From: MED-G82 sp964342675
GTDB lineage: Bacteria; Pseudomonadota; Gammaproteobacteria; Magnimaribacterales; D2472
Reading direction: 5' to 3'
NCBI GenBank assembly: GCA_964342675.1
Contig: CAYFFR010000002.1
Coordinates: 1 to 62,760 of the forward strand
Length of the DNA stretch: 62,760 nucleotides
In this document: positions 52,895 through 59,651 of the stretch, piece after piece
Layout: each line of letters opens with the position of its first letter
How positions within the stretch are numbered: the first letter of the stretch is position 1
Made by a program: the position numbers and the translations under genes
The notes under the pieces: model-generated
Seen by the model: the letters and a program-made list of their open reading frames with translations, nothing else
Told to the model about the DNA's origin: nothing
Database searches by the model: none

Positions 52895-54048
52895 TCTGAC
52901 AAACCTAATAATTTTTTAGAAATAATATTCAATTGTACTTCTGAAGATCCTCCAGCAATAGTATATGCTTTTGAATAAAAAAAAGATTTAACAATATCGT
53001 TTCTAGTCCCCTCTTGACTGTCAACATTCATAAGCCCTCCCATACCTAAAGCTTTAATATTTAACTCCCATCTCTCTTGCACCTCCTCAGTGCTTAAGTA
53101 TTTAAGGATAAGTCCTGTGGTAGATGCTTTAATCGTACTTTCATCGATAGACCTTTGGATGGTTAAATTAATTAATTCATTTCTAGCCTCATGAGATATA
53201 ACTTCATCCTTAATGATGTCTCTTTCCTCTGACAAGCAGTTTGATAGTTCTATTATTTCTAAAGGTTTTACATCAATGGCTCCTTCAGATTTCATATCAG
53301 CCATCATATTTCTTTCGTATTGCAATAATCTTTTAGCTACATTCCAACCATTGTTTACTCCGCCTATACAATGTCTCTTATCAACGAAAACATCATCAAA
53401 AAAGACTTGGCAAAAAGGTGAGACGCCACTTAATAGCTTAATTCTTTTAACGTCAACTCCAGGTTGTTTCATATTGACTAGAAAGAAAGAGATCCCTTCA
53501 TGCTTCTTTGATGGATCCGTTTTAGCTAAACAGTACATCCAATCTGCTTTATCAGCCTCTGATGTCCATATTTTAGAACCGTTGATAACATAACCATTCT
53601 CTTGTTGCGTTGCAGTGGTAGATAAGCTGGCTAAATCTGATCCTGCTCCAGGCTCAGAGAATCCTTGACACCACCAGATCTTACCTTGAGATATTTTTGG
53701 TAAGAATTCTCTTTTTTGTTCTTCATTGCCATATTCAAGTATCACAGGTCCAAGCATTGTAATACCAAAATTAATTTGAGGATTCCTGCAATTTTGCTTC
53801 CTCATTTCATCTCTTAAAACGTTTGCTTTTTCTTTTGATAGTCCAGCCCCACCGTACTTCTTCGGCCATTCTGGTGTGCAATAACCCTTTTCAACCATAG
53901 ACTTAAACCATTTTCTAGAATCATTATTTGGAAATTTTATCTTTGAGCTAGCCCATACCTGCTCCTCGGCTGGCATAGGTGTTTTCATAGAGTCTGGACA
54001 ATTATTCTGAAACCACTGACTAATCTCTTGTCGAAATTCTTCTTCCAT
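52891..54048 (-). CDS. Acyl-CoA dehydrogenase
   Basis: A 385-residue FAD-dependent dehydrogenase. The flavin region WCQGFSEPGAGSDLASL and IWTSEADKADW is typical, and the C-terminal domain has an R-x-I-Y-G-like AYTIAGGSSEVQLNIISKKLLG end. It oxidises acyl-CoA to enoyl-CoA; the FGITMLGPVILEYG sequence and the overall pattern resemble short-branched or pimeloyl-like acyl-CoA dehydrogenases, but specificity is not resolvable. Overlaps the LOG gene downstream; dtd lies upstream by 3 bases. Confidence 0.92.
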   Translation of the reverse strand: MEEEFRQEISQWFQNNCPDSMKTPMPAEEQVWASSKIKFPNNDSRKWFKSMVEKGYCTPEWPKKYGGAGLSKEKANVLRDEMRKQNCRNPQINFGITMLGPVILEYGNEEQKREFLPKISQGKIWWCQGFSEPGAGSDLASLSTTATQQENGYVINGSKIWTSEADKADWMYCLAKTDPSKKHEGISFFLVNMKQPGVDVKRIKLLSGVSPFCQVFFDDVFVDKRHCIGGVNNGWNVAKRLLQYERNMMADMKSEGAIDVKPLEIIELSNCLSEERDIIKDEVISHEARNELINLTIQRSIDESTIKASTTGLILKYLSTEEVQERWELNIKALGMGGLMNVDSQEGTRNDIVKSFFYSKAYTIAGGSSEVQLNIISKKLLGLSE

Positions 54049-54051
54049 ATA

Positions 54052-54489
54052 TTAAAAACTAAAGTTAAATGTGAGAGGTCCATCATTGATAAGCTTTATT
54101 TGCATATCAGCTCCAAAAATACCAAATTTAGACTTTGAATGCTTTTTCTTCAGATGCTCTTCAAGTGTGCTATAAAGTTTTTTTGCTTTCTCAGTAGGCG
54201 CAACCTGATGATAGCTTGGTTTTTTCCCTTTTTTTGTAGTAGCTGCTAAAGAAAACTGACTGATGATAGCAACCTCCCCATCAATATCTTGAATAGAGCT
54301 ATCTAACCTATCTCCGTGGGTAGAAAAAAAATAAAAGCTTGTGATCTTATCTATAAATTTATTAAGCAAAGGCTTGTCATCATCTGTTTCAAAGCAGACA
54401 AAAACTACAATCCCTCTATTTATATTAAATAAGATTTTGTTATCTAAGGTAATTTCTGCACTAAGTACTCTTTGAGCTAAAGCTAACAT
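54052..54489 (-). CDS. dtd: D-aminoacyl-tRNA deacylase
   Basis: A 145-residue DTD that clears D-amino acids (and glycine) mischarged on tRNAs. The MLALAQRVLSAEITLD start, the catalytic SQFSLAATTKKGKKPSY loop and the C-terminal NDGPLTF (GP motif) are all present. A leftward group with aldolase upstream and the acyl-CoA dehydrogenase downstream, gaps of 22 and 3 bases. Confidence 0.95.
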   Translation of the reverse strand: MLALAQRVLSAEITLDNKILFNINRGIVVFVCFETDDDKPLLNKFIDKITSFYFFSTHGDRLDSSIQDIDGEVAIISQFSLAATTKKGKKPSYHQVAPTEKAKKLYSTLEEHLKKKHSKSKFGIFGADMQIKLINDGPLTFNFSF

Positions 54490-54511
54490 TGCAATACAAA
54501 TAATTAGTTAG

Positions 54512-55525
54512 TTATCCTTCTAAAGATTTCTCCCACCTGCCCTCAGCAGCAAGCCTATTCATTAAAGCTCTATGAGAAAATACTGCCTGAGCAGCATCGA
54601 CATTTTCTGGTTTGCCTGACCAAGCTTTCAGAGCTCCTTGTTGAAGCGCTCTACCATAAGAAAAACTAAGCTTCCAATCGAACCCCCCGATTTTATTCAT
54701 TTGGTCTAGATGCTCGGTGGCCTCAATCTCTGATTGCCCGCCTGATAAGAAAGTCACACCTGGTAAATTATTTGGAATATTGTTTCTTAAACATTCTATT
54801 GTCCTCTGTGCTACTTCTTCCACTCCTGCCTTCTTTTCTGCCGCTGATCCGGAAGTTACCATACTTGGCTTTAGTAAGGTGCCTGTAATATTGACGTTCT
54901 TTTTATCAAGCTCATTAAACAAACTATTTAAGCACTCTGATGAAATTTCATTACATTTCTCAATAGAGTGATCTCCGTCCATTAAAACTTCAGGCTCAAC
55001 TATCGGAACCATATTATGATCTTGAGCTATTTTTGCATAGGCTGCTAAAACTTCCATATTGCTTTTGATACAAACATTAGTGGGTATTGTTTCTCCAATT
55101 CTTATAACAGCCCTCCATTTAGTAAATTTTGATCCTAGCTTGGAATACTCTTCACATCTATCGCTGAGCCCATCTAAGCCTTTAGTAATTGTTTCTTCTG
55201 GAGAGTCTTTGATTGGTTCTAGGCCTTTATCTACCTTAATACCTGGTAATGCGCCTTGAAAGTAAATAATATCAAGTATGCTGGTTCCATCATCTGAGCT
55301 CTGCCTTATGGTTTCATCAAAAAGTATAACGCCGCCTATATTGTCTTTCATCCCAGATGATCTGAACAACATTTCTCTATAATCTCTTCTGCTTTCCTCT
55401 GTTGATTCAACACCAATTGAATCGAATCTTTTGCCACAAGTAGGAGTGCTTTCATCAGCTGCTAATATTCCTTTTCCATCTGCAACAATATATTTAGCTA
55501 TTTCTTCAAGGGTGTTTGGGATCAT
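54512..55525 (-). CDS. Class I fructose-bisphosphate aldolase
   Basis: A 337-residue aldolase of the animal/plant class I type, not the zinc class II type usual in Gammaproteobacteria nor the short DhnA type. GILAADEST is the N-terminal signature. VEPEVL carries the catalytic glutamate and the Schiff-base lysine is K219 in TLLKPSMV. It interconverts fructose-1,6-bisphosphate with DHAP and GAP. It lies downstream of pgk by 10 bases in the place where fba normally follows, so it replaces the class II gene in this cluster. Confidence 0.95.
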   Translation of the reverse strand: MIPNTLEEIAKYIVADGKGILAADESTPTCGKRFDSIGVESTEESRRDYREMLFRSSGMKDNIGGVILFDETIRQSSDDGTSILDIIYFQGALPGIKVDKGLEPIKDSPEETITKGLDGLSDRCEEYSKLGSKFTKWRAVIRIGETIPTNVCIKSNMEVLAAYAKIAQDHNMVPIVEPEVLMDGDHSIEKCNEISSECLNSLFNELDKKNVNITGTLLKPSMVTSGSAAEKKAGVEEVAQRTIECLRNNIPNNLPGVTFLSGGQSEIEATEHLDQMNKIGGFDWKLSFSYGRALQQGALKAWSGKPENVDAAQAVFSHRALMNRLAAEGRWEKSLEG

Positions 55526-55535
55526 TGTCTCTCCT

Positions 55536-56675
55536 TTAATTTTGATAACCTAAAGCTATTAAGGATGGTAACTCTTTTCCCTCTAGAAATTCAAGAAAAG
55601 CTCCTCCAGCTGTTGAACAGTAGGATACATCACTATTGCTAATAAACTTATTGATTGCAGCGATTGTTTCGCCTCCTCCTGCCACAGAAAATGCCTTCGC
55701 ATCTGCAATGAGCTTGCTTAAATGAGCAGTGCCATTCGAAAAAGAGTTATTTTCAAATACGCCTATAGGCCCATTCCAAATAATTGTTCGGGCTAATAGG
55801 ATATGATCTTGAATATCTCTAGAGATACATTGGTCTAAAATCATTTCGTTTGATTGTACTTCTGATATTTCTTTTTCAATAGGCTGATCCTCAAGAGATG
55901 CAGCAACGATTACTCTTTTAGGCAACAGAATATTTCCATTATCTAAGATCATTTTTGCTTGATTAATCATTGACTCTTCTATTAAAGATTTACCGACCTC
56001 AAGCCCCTTAGCTGCTAAAAAAGTATTGGTTATTCCACCACCGGTAATGACAAAGTTTGAGATTTCACTTAAACGTTCAATCACTCCTAGCTTGGTTGAT
56101 ACTTTAGATCCACCGACTATTGATATAAGTGGCTCCTCAAAGCAATCTAGAGCTTGTTGAAGAGCGCTCACTTCCTGTTCGACTAAAAATCCAGCGCATG
56201 ATTGCTTCGAGTTTAAAATAGCTGCGTTTGTAGATGCATGCTTCCTATGGGCTGCACCAAATGCATCAAAAATATACATATCTAAGCCTTCATTTAATGC
56301 TTTTCCTAAGTCTTCAGAGTTATCAAGCTCACCAGACATGAATCTGACGTTCTCATGTAAAAGTATCTTATTTTTTTGATGACTATCTTTTTCGCTTAAT
56401 GATTGAATGAGAACAACTTCTCGGGATAAATGTTTTGACAGCTCTTCTCTAACAATTTCGAGTGAAAATCTTTTGTCATATGAGCCTTCTGTGGGTCGCC
56501 CAAAATGAGAAAAAATAATAATCCTACAATTATTTTCTAAAAGATATTGAATCGTCTTAATGGATGCACTTATTCTTGAAGCATCAATAACTTTTTTATT
56601 CTCTACTGGTACATTTAAATCTAATCTAAGACCAACACATTTAGATTTAACATCAACATTGCGAAGTAATCTCAT
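55536..56675 (-). CDS. pgk: Phosphoglycerate kinase
   Basis: A 379-residue glycolytic kinase that makes ATP from 1,3-bisphosphoglycerate. The substrate-binding LRLDLNVPV and SHFGRPTEG are N-terminal. The hinge and nucleotide loops follow as SIVGGSKVSTK, GGGITNTFLAAKG and WNGPIGVFE, with GGGETIAAI near the C-terminus. tkt lies 7 bases upstream and aldolase 10 bases downstream. The gap/epd gene that often stands between tkt and pgk is missing. Confidence 0.97.
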   Translation of the reverse strand: MRLLRNVDVKSKCVGLRLDLNVPVENKKVIDASRISASIKTIQYLLENNCRIIIFSHFGRPTEGSYDKRFSLEIVREELSKHLSREVVLIQSLSEKDSHQKNKILLHENVRFMSGELDNSEDLGKALNEGLDMYIFDAFGAAHRKHASTNAAILNSKQSCAGFLVEQEVSALQQALDCFEEPLISIVGGSKVSTKLGVIERLSEISNFVITGGGITNTFLAAKGLEVGKSLIEESMINQAKMILDNGNILLPKRVIVAASLEDQPIEKEISEVQSNEMILDQCISRDIQDHILLARTIIWNGPIGVFENNSFSNGTAHLSKLIADAKAFSVAGGGETIAAINKFISNSDVSYCSTAGGAFLEFLEGKELPSLIALGYQN

Positions 56676-56682
56676 AGAAATA

Positions 56683-58671
56683 TTACTGAAGTAATTCCTT
56701 TGCTAAATCTGCTATATCTTTGGAAGTAAATCTAAACTCTTGCATTAATAAATTGCCTGGAGCACTTTCTCCAAATGTTCTAATTCCATGAACTTTATCA
56801 TTGCTTTTAGCTATAGATCCCCATGAATCAGGGTGTAATGCTTCTACAAATAAAGTGGGTAGGTCTTGATCAATAACTAAATCTTTATAATCGCTTGATT
56901 GGTTTTTAAAAATATCTAAGCATGGAATAGAAATTACATTGGTTTGAATATCATCTTGCAAGAGCATCTCACTAGCTTCAACTGCTAAGTGAAGTTCGCT
57001 TCCTGTTGCTACTATATTAATTTTAGCTTTCTTATTGCTTAACAGTCTATAGCCCCCCTTTTGAATCATCTGCAATTGATCATTGTTTCTTTGAATTGGA
57101 GGCAGTCCTTGCCTTGAAAGAATTAGAGATGTAGGTGTTTCAGTAGAACTTATTGCAGAATGCCAAGCTATTGCAGTTTCTGTTAAATCAGCTGGTCTCC
57201 AGTTATTAAGATTAGGGGTTGCTCTAAGCGTGACTAGATGCTCTATAGGTTGGTGTGTAGGTCCATCTTCACCAAGACCTATTGAATCATGTGTATAAAC
57301 ATAAATGTTAGGAATCTTCATCAATGCTGAAAGTCTGACAGCATTCCTTGCATAGTCCATAAAAACTAGAAAAGTGCCACTATAGGGCCTTATGCCTCCA
57401 TGCAAGAGCATGCCATTGGTTATGCCGGTCATTCCAAATTCTCTAACTCCATAATAAATGTGAGAACCTTCTGGAGAGTTATTAAGTAATTCTGTGTTTG
57501 AAGATGTAAAAGTATTATTGGATCCTGTTAAGTCTGCGGAACCACCTATCATTTCAGGGAGTTGATCACAGAAAAATTCTAAACAAATCTCTGACGCTTT
57601 CCTCGTCGCAACATTATCAGTGTTTTTAATGCATGATTTTAAAAACACCTCAAACTTATTAGAAAATTCTTTAGGAAGTATTCCCTTAATTACTCTCTTA
57701 AGCTCAGCATATTCTTTTGGAAAATCTTTTTTATAATCGCTGCAAATAGATTCCCATTCTTTCTCATATTTAGCTCCTGATCCTCTAGCATCAAAATTTT
57801 GATAGACTTTATCCGGGATTACAAAAGGTTCGTGATTCCAGCCTAAATTCTGTCTTGTTTGTAAAATCTCATCTTCGCCTAAGGGGTTGCCATGCACTTT
57901 TTCAGTTCCAGCTTTATTTGGTGAGCCAGACCCGATATCAGTCTTGCAACATATTAATGTTGGTTGAGATAAATTTGATTTTGCTTGAATGAGCGCTTTA
58001 TTAATGTCTTCAAAATTATGGCCATCTATCTCGAGCACTTCCCAGTTGTAGCTTTCAAACCGAAGCCTAGTATTGTCGGTAAACCATTCTTTTATATTTC
58101 CATCTATGGAGATGTTATTTTGATCATAAAGACAAACTAGCTTTCCAAGTTGGTGAGTTCCGGCAAATGAACATGCTTCGTGAGAAATACCTTCCATAAG
58201 ACATCCATCACCAAGAAATACATAAGTAAAATGATCAATAACTTTATGCTGAGATTTGTTAAATCTAGCTGATAGATGCTTTTCTGCTAAAGCCATTCCA
58301 ACTGCATTAGATAGTCCTTGTCCTAAAGGTCCAGTTGTAGTTTCAATGCCCAAACTAATGTCATATTCTGGGTGTCCTGGGGTTTTTGAATGTAATTGAC
58401 GAAAATTTTTAATGTCATCGATTGAAATATCATAGCCTGTGAGGTGCAGAACGCTATAAAGGAGCATGGATCCATGGCCATTTGATAAAACAAATCTATC
58501 TCTATTAAACCATCTTGGGTTTTTAGGATTATGTCGGATGTGCTGTTTCCAAATTACAGACGCTATATCTGACATTCCCATTGGCATGCCTGGGTGGCCA
58601 CAGTTAGCTTTTTGAACTGCATCCATTGATAAAAACTTAATGGCTTTGCTGATTTGCTCAAGAGTTTCCAT
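56683..58671 (-). CDS. tkt: Transketolase
   Basis: Thiamine-pyrophosphate enzyme of the pentose phosphate pathway, 662 residues. NCGHPGMPMG is the N-terminal TPP-site motif, GDGCLMEGISHEACSFAG is the metal/pyrophosphate motif, and EDGPTHQPIEHL lies in the pyrimidine domain. It moves two-carbon units between sugar phosphates. First gene of the tkt-pgk-aldolase group, divergent from metF across a 169-base gap that also holds the SAM riboswitch candidate. Confidence 0.97.
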   Translation of the reverse strand: METLEQISKAIKFLSMDAVQKANCGHPGMPMGMSDIASVIWKQHIRHNPKNPRWFNRDRFVLSNGHGSMLLYSVLHLTGYDISIDDIKNFRQLHSKTPGHPEYDISLGIETTTGPLGQGLSNAVGMALAEKHLSARFNKSQHKVIDHFTYVFLGDGCLMEGISHEACSFAGTHQLGKLVCLYDQNNISIDGNIKEWFTDNTRLRFESYNWEVLEIDGHNFEDINKALIQAKSNLSQPTLICCKTDIGSGSPNKAGTEKVHGNPLGEDEILQTRQNLGWNHEPFVIPDKVYQNFDARGSGAKYEKEWESICSDYKKDFPKEYAELKRVIKGILPKEFSNKFEVFLKSCIKNTDNVATRKASEICLEFFCDQLPEMIGGSADLTGSNNTFTSSNTELLNNSPEGSHIYYGVREFGMTGITNGMLLHGGIRPYSGTFLVFMDYARNAVRLSALMKIPNIYVYTHDSIGLGEDGPTHQPIEHLVTLRATPNLNNWRPADLTETAIAWHSAISSTETPTSLILSRQGLPPIQRNNDQLQMIQKGGYRLLSNKKAKINIVATGSELHLAVEASEMLLQDDIQTNVISIPCLDIFKNQSSDYKDLVIDQDLPTLFVEALHPDSWGSIAKSNDKVHGIRTFGESAPGNLLMQEFRFTSKDIADLAKELLQ

Positions 58672-58715
58672 ATGAAGATTTTATTCTAAATATTCATAAC
58701 ATAATATCTATTGAT

Positions 58716-58736
58716 CAATATTTAAATTAAATATTG
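58716..58736. promoter_or_regulatory. 21-bp dyad in the tkt/metF divergent region
   Basis: CAATATTTAA (58716-58725) and TTAAATATTG (58727-58736) are perfect inverted repeats around a single A. The right arm reaches into the -35 box of the metF promoter (58734-58739), where a bound dimer would block polymerase. Candidate operator for the met operon or tkt; no regulator identified. Confidence 0.45.
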
Positions 58737-58762
58737 AGGAAAAAGCATTAAACGATTAGAAT
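58734..58762 (+). promoter_or_regulatory. Promoter of metF-metE-metK
   Basis: TTGAGG (58734-58739) and TAGAAT (58757-58762) are separated by exactly 17 bases; 4 of 6 and 5 of 6 consensus matches. Transcription would start near 58769, so the aptamer (from 58775) would sit at the very 5' end of the message. Confidence 0.6.
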
Positions 58763-58774
58763 ATGGCGATAAAA

Positions 58775-58820
58775 AAGCGATTTGTCCCGGCTTGCATGCT
58801 TAAAAACTGCTAAAAAGGGG
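58775..58820 (+). promoter_or_regulatory. SAM-II-type riboswitch upstream of metF-metE-metK
   Basis: The RNA contains the three conserved SAM-II blocks in order: GATTT (58779-58783), TTGCA (58792-58796) and GCTAAAAAGGGG (58809-58820). Against my memory of the Sargasso metX SAM-II sequence, the key distances are identical: GATTT to the CC pairing site 7, CC to the GC of TTGCA 6, GC to the P1 3' strand 3, and GCTAAAAA to GGG 7. P1 is short, AAGC (58775-58778) with GCTT (58798-58801). CCC (58786-58788) would pair with GGG (58817-58819) to form the pseudoknot. The linker after P1 is shorter than in the reference. SAM-II genes are classically methionine and SAM synthesis, as here. SAM-V has the same core and is not excluded. 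Confidence 0.8.
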
Positions 58821-58836
58821 CGCCTGAATTAGGTGC
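58820..58836 (+). promoter_or_regulatory. Hairpin covering the metF ribosome-binding site
   Basis: GCGCCT (58820-58825) pairs with AGGTGC (58831-58836) around the loop GAATT, six pairs with one G-U. The stem's right arm contains AGGTG (58831-58835), the likely Shine-Dalgarno 5 bases before the ATG. The stem begins on the last G of the aptamer. Folding it out would also bring the GGGG of the aptamer to about 4 bases from the ATG, so either could serve as the ribosome site. Confidence 0.55.
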
Positions 58837-58840
58837 AGAT

Positions 58841-59650
58841 ATGAATATTTCATTAGAATTTTACCCACCCAAAGACCTTGATTTCTCAAGAACCCACGCA
58901 TCGTTCTTAGACCTAGAAACATTTGAACCAAAGTTTATTTCTATAACTTATGGTGCATTAGGTGGCTCTCAAGAGAGGTCTACTGGGCTTATTAAGGAGT
59001 TTAGTGCTAAATCTAACGTTGAAATTGCTGCCCATTTAACTTTAGTGGGTAAGAGTGTCGAGAGTTTGGATGGCATTACAAGTGAATTCAAGCAGCTTGG
59101 AATAAAGAAGATTGTTGCTATTAGAGGAGACAGCCCAGATGGAATATTTAAACAGCACCCAGACGGCTTTGTTAATACTGCAGACTTTGTTAGCTACCTT
59201 ATAGATAAGGATTTTGAAGTTATTGTGTCTGCTTATCCAGAGCCTCATCCTGAATCAACGGGCTTTGATTTTGATTTACAGTTATTAAAAAACAAGTCGG
59301 CTGCTGGAGCAAAAAAAGCAATCACACAGTTCTGTTTTAGTAATGGAGATTTTGAAAAGCTCATTGGTTCTATCAAAAAAGAATCTATCGATATTGAGAT
59401 GATTGCTGGCATTATGCCTATTTATGATATTGAAAATGTCTGCAGAATGGCTGATCGATGCGGAACTAAAGTACCCAACAACATAATTAATAAATTTTCT
59501 AATAATCAAAGTAAAAATAGATCTGTTGCAATAGAAGTTTGTATAGATCAAATAAATTTTTTACAAAATCTTGGTATAGACTCTTTTCATTTTTATACGC
59601 TAAACAAATCAACACTATTAAAACAGATTTTATTACAAGCAGGAGGTTAA
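58841..59650 (+). CDS. metF: 5,10-methylenetetrahydrofolate reductase
   Basis: Flavoprotein making 5-methyl-THF, the methyl donor for methionine. ISLEFYPPKD is the N-terminal catalytic-glutamate strand (FEFFPPK in relatives), ITYGALGG follows, and LTLVGKS, AIRGD and ITQFCFSN are the FAD and folate blocks. 269 residues. First gene of metF-metE-metK; it ends two bases before the metE ATG, and the AGGAGG site for metE spans its last codons. Confidence 0.94.
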   Translation: MNISLEFYPPKDLDFSRTHASFLDLETFEPKFISITYGALGGSQERSTGLIKEFSAKSNVEIAAHLTLVGKSVESLDGITSEFKQLGIKKIVAIRGDSPDGIFKQHPDGFVNTADFVSYLIDKDFEVIVSAYPEPHPESTGFDFDLQLLKNKSAAGAKKAITQFCFSNGDFEKLIGSIKKESIDIEMIAGIMPIYDIENVCRMADRCGTKVPNNIINKFSNNQSKNRSVAIEVCIDQINFLQNLGIDSFHFYTLNKSTLLKQILLQAGG

Positions 59651-59651
59651 G

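Noticed and set aside
53213..53593. Plus-strand 126-codon open frame inside the acyl-CoA dehydrogenase
   Set aside because: Shadow of a conserved enzyme on the other strand; no ribosome site.
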